From: Maribacter forsetii DSM 18668
GTDB lineage: Bacteria; Bacteroidota; Bacteroidia; Flavobacteriales; Flavobacteriaceae
DNA length: 64,000 nucleotides
Assembly: GCF_000744105.1 (NCBI RefSeq)
Contig: NZ_JQLH01000001.1
Location: forward strand, 558,001 to 622,000
Direction of reading: 5' to 3'
Both the position numbers and the translations under genes were made by a program. Of this stretch, positions 1 through 9,365 are shown in pieces (the stretch's first letter is position 1; every line of letters begins with the position of its first letter). The notes under the pieces were generated by a model. It made no database searches. It had not been told where the DNA came from and was given only the letters and a program-made list of their open reading frames with translations.

Positions 1-2751
1 ATTGTGCATTTCTACTACGGTAGCTTCAATGGTTTTCATCATTTTTTGTTGTTCTGCATAGTCTGCCATGCTTGCTTTTACTTTTGGGTGAGGTAAAATG
101 GTTACGGTTGTTTCTGCTGTTTGCTCTCCTAAGGTCAATTTTAACTTATAATCACCAGGACCAACAGTAGACCCGTTTAATCCGCCAAGAACAAAAACCT
201 TATCCACTGCAGGTAAAGGCTCTCTTTTAAAATCCCAAGTAAAACGGTTATATCCTTTTTTAGAAGCTAGAATAGCTGGCTTTGATGGTCCGCCTGGCCA
301 AGATTTAAATTTTTTGTCTTTTTGGTTGGTTATGGTTCTAATTACCTCACCGTCTTTCAGTACTTCTAATTTTAATTCGGTACTGTCTTGTGCTTCGCTT
401 AAATAATAATCGAAAGTTACTCCGCTTTTTGGATTGCTGCCCAAACCAGGAACTGGTTTTTCACTAGAACCTCCAGTGAACAAATACGTGTCTTTTGGTT
501 TAAAAATATGTAGCTCTTGTTTTGGGGTAATACTATTCTGTATAGCTGCTAAGTCATCTAAAATCCAAAATGCACGACCAGCAGTTGCAGCAACCAAATC
601 ATTGTCTTGAATAACTAAATCATTAATAGGAGTTAAGGGTAAATTTAATTGCAATGGCTGCCAGTGTAAACCATCATCTATGGAAATATATAAGCCAGTT
701 TCTGTACCTGCGTAAAGCAATCCTTTTACTTTTTTATCTGCACGTACAACTCTAGTGAATGTATTATCGCCTGTTATACCATTGGTAATTTTTGTCCAAG
801 TGGTTCCGTAATCTGTTGTTTTGTAGATGTAGTTGGCAAAATCCATTGACTTATAACGCATCAAAACAATGTAAGCTGTCGCTGGGTCATGAGGAGACAC
901 TTCAATACTGTTTATGATACCTTCCTTTGCACCTGCGGGAGTAACATTTGCCCAATTGGCACCACCGTCTTTGGTTACATGAACTAGTCCATCATCACTA
1001 CCAGACCAAATTACACCCTCTTCATGTGGAGATTCTGTCAAGTAAGTTAGGGTGTTGTATATTTCACCACCAGCAGCTTCATTGGTAAATGGACCACCGC
1101 CAAGACCGTGTTTGTCTTTTTCGTCTCTCGTTAGATCGGGACTTATAACCGACCAACTTTGACCTTCATCCGTAGATTTGAAAACAACGTTACCACCATG
1201 ATAAATGGTTTTTCTGTCATGGGGCGAGGTGATAATCGGGGCATTCCAATTGTAACGGTACTTTGCATTTTCTGGTGATATACTCAAGCCTAATTCAGGG
1301 TATTCTTTAATAGGTTTAGATTCTTTAGTATTTGCATCCCACTTATCAATATTCCCCTGGTAAGTTCCACCATATATCAATTCAGGATTATCTGGATCAA
1401 AAGCTAAAAATGCACTTTCTCCACCAGCAACGGCATACCAATCTTTCCAGTCGATACCACGATCATTTGTTCTAGAGGCTATCGCTACGGTAGAATTATC
1501 TTGTTGACCACCGTATACATTATAGGGTACTAGATTATCTGTAATAACCCTGTAGAATTGTGCTGTATTTTGGTTCTCTTGTGTGCTCCAACTTTTTCCA
1601 CCGTTATTAGAAACATTCGATCCTCCATCATTAGAGTTGATCATACGTTTGTTGTTCAAAGGGTCTATCCATAAATCATGATTATCGCCATGTGGTGTTG
1701 GTAATGGCGAAAATGTTTTACCACCATCTATTGACTTGGTTACGGGTGCATTTAATACGTAAACAATATCTTCGTTTTGGGTGTCGGCAAAAATCTCCAT
1801 GTAATACCAAGAGCGTGTAATATTGATACGGTCTTTGTTTATTAGAGTCCATTTTTTACCGGCATTATCAGAGCGGTATACGCCGCCTTTTTCTCCCTCC
1901 GCTTCTATTACAGCAAATACACGCTCTGGGTTGGCTCTAGAAACAGAAATACCTGCTTTACCCATTTCTTTAGGTAAGCCTTCTTTTAATTGTTCCCATG
2001 TTTCTCCACTATCGGTCGATTTGTAAATACCTGAGTTCTTACCGCCAGATTCCATCGTCCAAGGAAAACGTCTGTGCTGCCACATAGCTGCATATAAAAT
2101 GGTTGGGTTGTTCATATCCATAGATAAAGCAGAAGCCCCGGTTATGGTATCAACGAACAGTACATTTTTCCAAGTATCACCGCCATCTGTAGACTTATAA
2201 ATGCCTCGTTGAGAAGAAGGTCCGTATTGGGCACCTTGTGCGGATACAAAAATGATATCGGGGTTGGTAGGGTCTATAATAATATCAGATATATGTCTAG
2301 TTTCATCAAGTCCCATATGTTTCCAGGTTTTACCGGCATCGGTAGATTTGTATACGCCGTCGCCCATTGAGGTCATTACACCACGGGCTGCATGTTCGCC
2401 CATCCCTGCGATTACGATATTTGGGTTACTTTCAGAAACGGAGATTGCACCTACAGTAGCGGTTTTTAAGAATCCGTCAGAAATATTCTTCCATGTAATT
2501 CCGTCATCCGTGGTTTTCCAGATTCCGCCACCAACAGTTCCCATGTAATAAATCATGGGCTGACCTAAGACACCGGTTGAAGCTACACTTCTACCACCTC
2601 TAAACGGACCAATATTCCGCCATTTTAATCCTGTAAAAAGAGAGTCTTCTAGTTTAACGGTGGGTTGGGTGATTTTACTTTTTCTTCGTTGAGATTGTAA
2701 TGCTAACGGTGCCATAATGACGAGCACGAGCAAAAGTCTGATGATTTTCAT
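1..2751 (-). CDS. VPS10/sortilin-type BNR-repeat exoprotein (3' end outside window)
   Basis: Large exported beta-propeller protein of the glycosyl-hydrolase/VPS10 type common in Bacteroidota. The frame is open from the ATG at 2751 to base 1 (917 codons), so the C-terminus lies beyond the window. Residues 1-20 form a signal peptide (MKIIRLLLVLVIMAPLALQS). Many BNR/Asp-box units follow, such as KSTDAGKTW, KSTDGGDTW, KSTDSGETW, RSDNAGKKW and KTTDYGTTW, spread over roughly residues 60-680. The last visible part (about 760-910) looks like a beta-sandwich region containing GYNRFTWDFKREPLP, usual for this family. The BNR propeller is seen directly; the substrate is unknown, and despite the common name I see no evidence that it hydrolyses glycans. 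It is transcribed divergently from the gene at 2955. Any T9SS sorting domain would lie in the missing part. Confidence 0.85.
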   Translation of the reverse strand, partial: MKIIRLLLVLVIMAPLALQSQRRKSKITQPTVKLEDSLFTGLKWRNIGPFRGGRSVASTGVLGQPMIYYMGTVGGGIWKTTDDGITWKNISDGFLKTATVGAISVSESNPNIVIAGMGEHAARGVMTSMGDGVYKSTDAGKTWKHMGLDETRHISDIIIDPTNPDIIFVSAQGAQYGPSSQRGIYKSTDGGDTWKNVLFVDTITGASALSMDMNNPTILYAAMWQHRRFPWTMESGGKNSGIYKSTDSGETWEQLKEGLPKEMGKAGISVSRANPERVFAVIEAEGEKGGVYRSDNAGKKWTLINKDRINITRSWYYMEIFADTQNEDIVYVLNAPVTKSIDGGKTFSPLPTPHGDNHDLWIDPLNNKRMINSNDGGSNVSNNGGKSWSTQENQNTAQFYRVITDNLVPYNVYGGQQDNSTVAIASRTNDRGIDWKDWYAVAGGESAFLAFDPDNPELIYGGTYQGNIDKWDANTKESKPIKEYPELGLSISPENAKYRYNWNAPIITSPHDRKTIYHGGNVVFKSTDEGQSWSVISPDLTRDEKDKHGLGGGPFTNEAAGGEIYNTLTYLTESPHEEGVIWSGSDDGLVHVTKDGGANWANVTPAGAKEGIINSIEVSPHDPATAYIVLMRYKSMDFANYIYKTTDYGTTWTKITNGITGDNTFTRVVRADKKVKGLLYAGTETGLYISIDDGLHWQPLQLNLPLTPINDLVIQDNDLVAATAGRAFWILDDLAAIQNSITPKQELHIFKPKDTYLFTGGSSEKPVPGLGSNPKSGVTFDYYLSEAQDSTELKLEVLKDGEVIRTITNQKDKKFKSWPGGPSKPAILASKKGYNRFTWDFKREPLPAVDKVFVLGGLNGSTVGPGDYKLKLTLGEQTAETTVTILPHPKVKASMADYAEQQKMMKTIEATVVEMHN

Positions 2752-2946
2752 GGTGTGGTCTGTATTAGTTGTTGAATAGGGAAGATAATAAAAGGCTGTG
2801 TAAAATGATAGTCTATAAATTGAATTTGGTTATTCTAAGTTTAAGGGGGTGAATTTTATGGTTTTAACCAATATCAATTTGTTAAAATGACAAATTGGTT
2901 TTAATGTTGGCAGTGCTTTTTTTTTCGCTTTTATCTGGTTAAGTTA

Positions 2947-2952
2947 GGAGGA
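2947..2952 (+). promoter_or_regulatory. Strong Shine-Dalgarno site
   Basis: The sequence AGGAGG stands just before the ATG at 2955. Most genes here lack any recognisable Shine-Dalgarno site, as is usual in Bacteroidota, so this one stands out and fixes the start of the fusion gene. Confidence 0.7.
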
Positions 2953-2954
2953 GT

Positions 2955-5543
2955 ATGATACACCAAAATAGAGTTTTAAAGCAAGAAATAACTACTGAAA
3001 AATTAAAAGAATATTTCCCGAACGGAGCGTTAAAAACATACGCCAAAGGATATGCTATCAGTTATATTCATAAAAAAGTAAGAACGTTTAGATGGCTTAT
3101 AGAAGGTAGTGTCAACTATTACATTTCACTTGATAATCCTGAAAGTGATATTCTAGTTTGTCAAAACTCAGAACCTTTTTCTACTATTGGTTTAAACGGA
3201 TTCAATACACCCAAAAGATTTACCTATAAAGCTACGGTTGCATCACCAAAAGCATCTTTTTTTGAAATTCCATTTCACGAGCTAGACACGTATTTAAAAA
3301 AAGGACATCAGAATATTTTATTGAAAAATATTGGTTCAAAATTGTACCGTGTATTGCATACTGCCCTAACGAAGCAAACCGAATTATTGAGTCCCGTAAG
3401 GTTTCAGCCTTTTGTTGAAGACCGACAGTTTTTTGTCTCTCCCGTTTCTGAGCAAGAAGAGATTGTTTCTTTAATGCGACGATCACCATTTCTAGATTAT
3501 TTTGAAGAGAAAAATTTAATGGCTTTAGCGGCATTGGCAGAACGTAGGGAATATGAGCCAGATGAAGTTTTATATGTTCAAGACGGTTCTAGTAATGGGC
3601 TGTTTATTCTCATTCACGGAGAAGTTACCATTAAGCGAATAGAGAATACAATTGAAATTAAGCAGCGATCTATTAAGAACTCAGGATTTGTATTTGGATG
3701 GTCATGCCTATTGAAGGAGAAAGATATTTGCTCTGCTATTACAAACACGAAGACCTCTGCTTATTTTATTCCTGAAGGAGATTTAATGAAATTGTTTCAA
3801 ATTGATGATGCTTTCGAAGGTCAATTTTATCAGCGATTATTGTGGCTTATGGGCAATCAGCTAAATGCTGCTTTTGTACGTTATGTTGGCTTGTTGGGCA
3901 AGCACAATCTGCAGGCCGTGTATCAATTGATAAAGAATAATAAATCGCGACTATTATTATCATCACCATTGCACCAAGTGCCACATCTATTAAAAAGTAA
4001 TACCACCAAGCAGTTTGCCTATGATGCCTTAACAGGTTTGGTTAAAAATGGTACTGCACTAGAACGCCATATTGCCTCATTAAGTTTAGAACTGCTGGGT
4101 GAAGATCAAAAAGAGCATGAGTTTATAAGTGGTTTACAGCAGATTTATGAGAATGTAGCAGAAAAGAACAGTAAAGATGCTGAGCAAAATAGAAAGGTTT
4201 GCGCTGAGTTGACCATGAAGGTGTTTAAAAACGTACCCTATATTATTGAAGGATGGGATAATTTGCCTAATGATACCGGTAATATTTTTATTTATAACCA
4301 CTTAATCAATGACCCACATTATACACTAAATAATAATTTTCAGATTACCCTAGATTCTCATTTTCTAAGTGCCATGGTTTTGTATAAAAAATACGAGGAA
4401 CCTGGTATTAGAACAGTTAGAATAGGGCAGGGACAAGAATATGGTCATCAGAATTACTACGACAACCTTGGTTATATAAATGTGTATACCAAAGAATCTG
4501 ATGAAACTTCTAATAATAGAAAAGAAGAGGCAAGAAGTATATTTTACAGTGAAGCATCTAAACATTTAAAACAGAAATACAATTTAATTATAAGCCCTGA
4601 AGGCACCTCTTACAGAACAGACGAATCTCCCGGTCCTTTTAAAATGGGCGCTTTTAAATTGGCATTGCACACTGAGCCAGAGCCGTATATAATACCTGTA
4701 GTCATGGTAAATTTTGACCATAGAATTGGTAAATCTTTATACTACTGTGCCATTAAGGAACCATTTTTACTGAGTGAAAAAGTACCTTCTAAAAGCAATG
4801 AAGATTTATATGCTTTTATGGAGCAATACCAAGCGGAATATCAAGGCTATGTACAAGAAGCGATCGAAAGAGCTGAACAGTTGAACGTATCTAGTTCGGG
4901 TGCGGACAATTTGGAGGAGCCACCTGCTATTTGGTGCAATGAAATAAAACGACTTAAAAGACGAGTTGCTAAATTACCGACCCAAGAGAATCTGATAGCT
5001 TTCTACGGAAGTTCTTCGGTACGTTTATGGGTAAATATGAAGCGAGACCTTAGTCCATTCAATGTGGTGAATCTTGGTTTTGGAGGATCTACATTCGCTT
5101 GGTGTATTCATTATTTTGATGAGATATTTACAGAAGCTAATCCGTCTAAAATAGTACTGTATGCAGGAGAGAATGATTTAAATAGCGGTAAAACTCCGCA
5201 AGAGGTACTTTCTGGTTGTATGGAATTAGTAGGATTGATTCAAGATAAATATCCTGATGTAGAATTGGCATTGATCAGTCTTAAACCTAGTGTAGAGCGT
5301 GAAGCTTTAATTCCGTTAATTATGGAAACTAATTTAATGCTGTCCAAGTATTTTATTACTGAACTAAATGCACAATACATCAATGTATTCGCGCAAATGA
5401 TTACTACCGATAATAGACCGATACCGGAATTATACCTTTCTGACGGATTGCATTTAAACAAACAAGGCTATGCACTGTGGAGTACTGCAATTAAGAAAGC
5501 ACTACAAGCAGCGGATAGCCTTGAGCTTGAAAATCAATTATAG
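2955..5543 (+). CDS. Fusion: cNMP-binding-like domains, PlsC-like acyltransferase and SGNH hydrolase
   Basis: An 862-residue protein with three kinds of module. Residues about 15-115 and 175-290 resemble cyclic-nucleotide-binding (CRP-type) beta-barrels; the second has YEPDEVLYVQDGSSNGLFIL and IHGEVTIKR. Residues about 420-640 look like a glycerolipid acyltransferase, with NHLIND (H449, D453, one residue shorter than the usual HX4D) and SPEGTS (E549, G550). Residues about 680-855 are an SGNH/GDSL esterase: FYGSSSVRLW (likely nucleophile S687), NLGFGGST, YAGENDL and a DGLH dyad (D830, H833). No signal peptide is visible, so it is probably cytoplasmic or peripheral on the membrane. The start is secure: AGGAGG lies four bases before the ATG, rare in this window. 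A role in nucleotide-controlled lipid acyl transfer or deacylation is inference. It could instead be a degenerate acyltransferase with a structural sensor domain. Confidence 0.8.
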   Translation: MIHQNRVLKQEITTEKLKEYFPNGALKTYAKGYAISYIHKKVRTFRWLIEGSVNYYISLDNPESDILVCQNSEPFSTIGLNGFNTPKRFTYKATVASPKASFFEIPFHELDTYLKKGHQNILLKNIGSKLYRVLHTALTKQTELLSPVRFQPFVEDRQFFVSPVSEQEEIVSLMRRSPFLDYFEEKNLMALAALAERREYEPDEVLYVQDGSSNGLFILIHGEVTIKRIENTIEIKQRSIKNSGFVFGWSCLLKEKDICSAITNTKTSAYFIPEGDLMKLFQIDDAFEGQFYQRLLWLMGNQLNAAFVRYVGLLGKHNLQAVYQLIKNNKSRLLLSSPLHQVPHLLKSNTTKQFAYDALTGLVKNGTALERHIASLSLELLGEDQKEHEFISGLQQIYENVAEKNSKDAEQNRKVCAELTMKVFKNVPYIIEGWDNLPNDTGNIFIYNHLINDPHYTLNNNFQITLDSHFLSAMVLYKKYEEPGIRTVRIGQGQEYGHQNYYDNLGYINVYTKESDETSNNRKEEARSIFYSEASKHLKQKYNLIISPEGTSYRTDESPGPFKMGAFKLALHTEPEPYIIPVVMVNFDHRIGKSLYYCAIKEPFLLSEKVPSKSNEDLYAFMEQYQAEYQGYVQEAIERAEQLNVSSSGADNLEEPPAIWCNEIKRLKRRVAKLPTQENLIAFYGSSSVRLWVNMKRDLSPFNVVNLGFGGSTFAWCIHYFDEIFTEANPSKIVLYAGENDLNSGKTPQEVLSGCMELVGLIQDKYPDVELALISLKPSVEREALIPLIMETNLMLSKYFITELNAQYINVFAQMITTDNRPIPELYLSDGLHLNKQGYALWSTAIKKALQAADSLELENQL

Positions 5544-5548
5544 ATTAA

Positions 5549-7099
5549 TTATTCGTCTTGTCCACCTTTGCGTTGTGGTGATCTTGGTGTTGGCCATTCT
5601 CCTTTTTCACCAGATCTAGGGTTAATACCTAACACTGCTTTTTCACGTGATGTTTTCTCTGGATCTTCACAAGCCATATACGTAAGAATAGCCGTTAGAA
5701 TAGCATTGTTACGTACGTCGTCGAATACTATCTTGTCATACGTATCTAGATTGGTGTGCCATGTGTAATTCCAATAATCCCAACTAAGAGAGCTTAAAGA
5801 AAAAGCAGGTGCACCAGCAGCAACAAAAGAAGCGTAGTCAGAACCACCACGACCAGGTGAACCCGGGAAGGTAGTTTCTATTTCATTTTTATACGTTTCT
5901 GGTACGGCTTCTAACCAACGCCCTAAATAGTCATAGGCATGTAGAAAACCTTGTCCCGATAAACGAACAACACGACCGGTACCATTATCTTGATTGAAAA
6001 CAGCTTGTACGCCAGCTACAATTTCCGGGTGGTCTTCAACAAATGAACGAGAACCGTTTAAACCTTGTTCTTCACTACCCCAATGTCCAATCAATATCGT
6101 TCTTTTTGGATTCGGATATACTTTTTTAAGAATTCGAGCAGCTTCTAACATGGTAATTGTGCCAGTACCGTTATCAGTTGCTCCCGTTCCACCATCCCAA
6201 GAATCGAAATGGGCAGAAAGAATTACATATTCCTCTGGGAATTCAGTGCCAGGTATGGTGGCTATGGTATTGAATGTTGGTACCACGCCTAGGTCTTTAG
6301 ATTCGGCTACTATTTTAATCTTAGTATCGGCACCATGTTCAACCATTCTGTACAGCATTCCATAATCCTCTAAAGAAATATCCACTGCAGGAATTTTATC
6401 AGTACCTGCACTAAATATTTTGTTAGCGCCAAAACCTTCAGACCATCTGGATTGTGCAATACCAACTGCGCCTGCTTTTTCAAATGCAGCATTGATATTT
6501 CTACTCGTGTAGCCTGTATTGTTAATATTCTGTCTCCATATTTTTTCGATAGAATCGCGCTCCGTTTTCATTTTCTCGAAGGATGCTTTTGTTGCGTATT
6601 CTTCCCAGTTTTCATCTGGTCTACCTGTAGGTTGTAGCATGCTCACCATAACTATTTTTCCTTTCACATTAGGAAGCCATTTTACAAAAGATAAGGAGTC
6701 TTTGAAACTAGGTAATGTAATTAAAGATGCGGTAACACCTTTAGCGCTTGTGCCTGGGTTCCATGCCAATTGTGTGGCATGAAGCGAAGCTACACGTGGC
6801 GATACCAAATCTACGTGCGTGATGCCTCTCTGCCAACCTTTCCAAGTTCCCCATTGTTGGTTTTCGGCAGCAATACCCCATTTTTTATAGGTATTTATTG
6901 CCCAGTCATGTGCGGTTTTCATTTCTGGTGTTCCAACCAAACGTGGTCCGTTGAGGTCCATTAATTCGTAAGCTAATTGCTCTAATTGCGAGTTTTCAAC
7001 GCCTTCTTTTTCAATGGCATTGACAATGTCTTCTGTAGTTTGCGAAATTGCGATGGTAGTGCATAGAAAGTATGCACAAATGAGTAGTCCTTTTTTCAT
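5549..7099 (-). CDS. Exported M28-family metallopeptidase (carboxypeptidase Q-like)
   Basis: A 516-residue zinc aminopeptidase/carboxypeptidase of family M28. I start it at the ATG at 7099, giving a signal peptide (MKKGLLICAYFLCTTIAISQ); a TTG two codons upstream is less likely. Metal ligands are visible in the family order: AHFDSW (H297), ATDNGTG (D309), the GSEEQG pair (E343 catalytic base, E344 ligand), QDNGTG, and WHTNLDT near residue 448. A protease-associated-like insert is likely between about 130 and 260. The C-terminus ends in a Pro/Arg/Lys-rich tail with no sorting domain, so the protein is probably periplasmic. It lies 57 bases downstream of the SRPBCC gene on the same strand and converges on the fusion gene at 5543 with five bases between them. 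It probably degrades peptides for nutrition; substrate unknown. Confidence 0.9.
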   Translation of the reverse strand: MKKGLLICAYFLCTTIAISQTTEDIVNAIEKEGVENSQLEQLAYELMDLNGPRLVGTPEMKTAHDWAINTYKKWGIAAENQQWGTWKGWQRGITHVDLVSPRVASLHATQLAWNPGTSAKGVTASLITLPSFKDSLSFVKWLPNVKGKIVMVSMLQPTGRPDENWEEYATKASFEKMKTERDSIEKIWRQNINNTGYTSRNINAAFEKAGAVGIAQSRWSEGFGANKIFSAGTDKIPAVDISLEDYGMLYRMVEHGADTKIKIVAESKDLGVVPTFNTIATIPGTEFPEEYVILSAHFDSWDGGTGATDNGTGTITMLEAARILKKVYPNPKRTILIGHWGSEEQGLNGSRSFVEDHPEIVAGVQAVFNQDNGTGRVVRLSGQGFLHAYDYLGRWLEAVPETYKNEIETTFPGSPGRGGSDYASFVAAGAPAFSLSSLSWDYWNYTWHTNLDTYDKIVFDDVRNNAILTAILTYMACEDPEKTSREKAVLGINPRSGEKGEWPTPRSPQRKGGQDE

Positions 7100-7156
7100 G
7101 TTCAAGATAGTTTGTTAGTTGAACTAAGGTACTAATTTAAGGGTAGAAGATTGCTG

Positions 7157-7600
7157 TTAAAATTTGTCTGATTTTTGAAGGAAGAGAGGTAAGCTTTCCT
7201 TAATTAAATACGACCATCCTGCCTCGCCGCTTTCTCTTTTAAATTCCGGAATATGTGTTGGAAAATCTTTTGTGATTTCGCTTGTGACCGTAAGAAGTGT
7301 TTGATGCTCCTTCTCATATAGCTTAAATGTAGAGATGCTTTCTCCTGGGTATTCATTGAAGGTCCAAGTGTAACTTATTCTAGATTTTGGAATAGCGGTC
7401 GTTACAATCCAATTATGAGTGAAGTTTCGACCATCATTCGTAATTAAAAAGCTAGTTTTAAAAGACATCTCTGGCTTAAAATCAGGAATAGCATTAAAAT
7501 ACCATTGCCGCATATCATCCACATTGGTCAATGCTTTCCATACCTGCTCAATTGATGCATTTAGAAGTTGTTCTATATGTATGGATTGATGGTCTCTCAT
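7157..7600 (-). CDS. SRPBCC (AHSA1-like) domain protein
   Basis: A 147-residue cytoplasmic protein of the START/SRPBCC superfamily, AHSA1 branch. The opening segment IEQLLNASIEQVWKALTNVDDMRQWYF is the typical first strand and helix of this fold. Later SYTWTFNEYPGES and TLLTVTSEI form the central sheet, and the long helix EAGWSYLIKESLPLFLQ closes the hydrophobic cavity. Such proteins bind small hydrophobic ligands or act as accessory folding factors; which applies cannot be read here. It begins six bases after the stop of the upstream M20 hydrolase, so the two are probably co-transcribed. Confidence 0.8.
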   Translation of the reverse strand: MRDHQSIHIEQLLNASIEQVWKALTNVDDMRQWYFNAIPDFKPEMSFKTSFLITNDGRNFTHNWIVTTAIPKSRISYTWTFNEYPGESISTFKLYEKEHQTLLTVTSEITKDFPTHIPEFKRESGEAGWSYLIKESLPLFLQKSDKF

Positions 7601-7606
7601 AAAATG

Positions 7607-8899
7607 TTATTTAAGCTTATCGTCCAAAGCCAAAATAGTTTGCAATAGTACATTAGCACCATTTGCCATGTCAACCGCTGAAGTAAATTCTTTTGGAGAA
7701 TGACTTATTCCGTTTTTACTCGGTACGAATATCATTCCGGTGGGTGCAATAAGTGCCATGTCTTGGGCATCATGACCCGCGCCACTTGGCATTGATTTGT
7801 AACTCAATTCAAGAGATTGAACACTTTTTTTAATTTCAGATTGTATGGTTGAATCCATGATGGCTGGGTCTGCTGTGGTATCTAATTTTTTAAAGGAAAT
7901 TTCCACTCCCGATTCAGTACTAATTTCTTCTGCTCTTTTTTCGATAGCAGTATATACCTTTTCAATAACCTCAGAAGATAAATCTCTAATTTCAAGACTC
8001 GTAACTACATGACCTGGAATTACATTAGGTGCTCCTGGTTCTGACTTTATTCTACCAACAGTTGCAACTTGTGAACCATCAAAACTTGTGGCAACTTCAT
8101 TGACTGCTATAATGAATTTTGAGGCTGCTAATAATGCATCTTTTCTGGCATTCATTGGTGTTGTACCTGCATGATTGGCAAAACCGTTGAATTCAACATC
8201 CCACCATTTTAACCCCACAATACCTTTTACGATACCAATCTCTAAATTTTCTTTTTCAAGAGTACCACCTTGTTCAATGTGTAGTTCTATAAAGGCAGCA
8301 ACGTCTCCTTTTTTACGAGCCACTTCTGCAAGCCTAGTGGTGTCTCCACCTAATCTCATCATACCTTCGCCAATGGTGTACCCTGTTGAATTTATAACCC
8401 CAAAAGCACTTTTGTTCAAATGCCCGGCGATTGCTCTGCTACCTACAACACCACCTTCTTCATTAGAAAATATGATAATTTCTAAAGGATGTTTGGTTTT
8501 GACCTTATTTTCATCAAGCACTTTAAGAACTTCCAAAGAAGCCATACTGCCAACACAGCCATCATAATTACCACCATGCGGAACACGGTCTATATGTGAA
8601 CCAAATGAAATAGGTTTCATATTTGGTTTTGTCCCTTTTCGTATCCCAATTACGTTGCCAGCAAAATCGATATGGGTTTGAATGCCCATAGCTTTTAATT
8701 GCTCAATAACCCATTGCTGGGCAGCAACATCGGCATCACTAAAAGCAACACGTTCGGTTTCGCCATTTTCTTGAATGCCAAACTGAGCAAGATCTAGAAT
8801 ACGCTTTTCTAATCGGTCTTGATTCACCGAGATTTGAGCAATACCTAATAAAGGACTAATAATTAAAAGTAAAGTAAATATATTCTTATATTTTTTCAT
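7607..8899 (-). CDS. Exported M20-family amidohydrolase (allantoate / N-carbamoyl-amino-acid hydrolase type)
   Basis: A 430-residue metal-dependent hydrolase of the M20 branch that contains allantoate amidohydrolase, beta-ureidopropionase and N-carbamoyl-L-amino-acid hydrolase. Residues 1-22 are a signal peptide ending LLGIAQ, unusual because characterised relatives are mostly cytoplasmic. Metal-site motifs: GSHIDRVPHGGNYDG (H102, D113), FSNEEGG, LHIEQGG, and SGAGHDAQDMA near the C-terminus. GFANHAGTTPMNARKDAL marks the dimerisation lid domain. It should cleave a C-N bond in an N-carbamoyl or similar compound in the periplasm; the substrate is not determinable. It is first in a likely operon with the SRPBCC and M28 genes, which together suggest handling of peptides or modified amino acids. 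Confidence 0.87.
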   Translation of the reverse strand: MKKYKNIFTLLLIISPLLGIAQISVNQDRLEKRILDLAQFGIQENGETERVAFSDADVAAQQWVIEQLKAMGIQTHIDFAGNVIGIRKGTKPNMKPISFGSHIDRVPHGGNYDGCVGSMASLEVLKVLDENKVKTKHPLEIIIFSNEEGGVVGSRAIAGHLNKSAFGVINSTGYTIGEGMMRLGGDTTRLAEVARKKGDVAAFIELHIEQGGTLEKENLEIGIVKGIVGLKWWDVEFNGFANHAGTTPMNARKDALLAASKFIIAVNEVATSFDGSQVATVGRIKSEPGAPNVIPGHVVTSLEIRDLSSEVIEKVYTAIEKRAEEISTESGVEISFKKLDTTADPAIMDSTIQSEIKKSVQSLELSYKSMPSGAGHDAQDMALIAPTGMIFVPSKNGISHSPKEFTSAVDMANGANVLLQTILALDDKLK

Positions 8900-9008
8900 G
8901 ATCCTTTATGGTAAAGCGTTTATATCTCTCTATCAATATTTCAAAAATGGTGTATACCATTGAGATGTAGTATACACCTAATAATTTATGTATTAGAATT
9001 TTGATTAG

Positions 9009-9212
9009 TTATCCTATCCATTCTATTTTTCTGTGCGATCCATCGCAAAATGGTTTGTTTTCTGAAACTCCGCAACGGCAAAAACCCGTAGTTCCTTCTT
9101 TTGTGACAATTTCGCCCGATGCTAATTGAATTTTTAGATTCCCTTTTATCTTTAGCGGTCCGTTATTAGCAACGATAATATCTGTAGTGCATTGGTCTTT
9201 GTTTTCTTCCAT
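9009..9212 (-). CDS. CDGSH iron-sulfur domain protein
   Basis: A 67-residue protein with one CDGSH-type [2Fe-2S] site: C45-R-C47 and C56-D-G-S-H60, the classic three-Cys-one-His ligand set. The N-terminal part (GPLKIKGNLKIQLASGEI) matches the strand that precedes the motif in bacterial single-CDGSH proteins. No signal peptide or membrane segment is seen, so it is cytoplasmic. These proteins are small redox or cluster-transfer factors; the partner is unknown. It stands alone, 109 bases after the start of the amidohydrolase gene on the same strand and divergent from the next gene. Confidence 0.9.
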   Translation of the reverse strand: MEENKDQCTTDIIVANNGPLKIKGNLKIQLASGEIVTKEGTTGFCRCGVSENKPFCDGSHRKIEWIG

Positions 9213-9365
9213 AGTTTTTTAATGTATTATAATGATTTATAAGAAGTGAAATAACACCCTTTATTTGAAAAGTACAAGTTATCACAATTTTAAATTGAAA
9301 TTTGAGGTTGTATATTTATTGCTGAATAAAACTGATTTTAAGCTAAAATCAAGGTCAATAAATAG

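Noticed and set aside
2252..2548. 98-residue plus-strand open frame, and others within 1-2751
   Set aside because: It lies antisense inside the BNR protein, whose long frame carries clear repeats; no promoter or family similarity.
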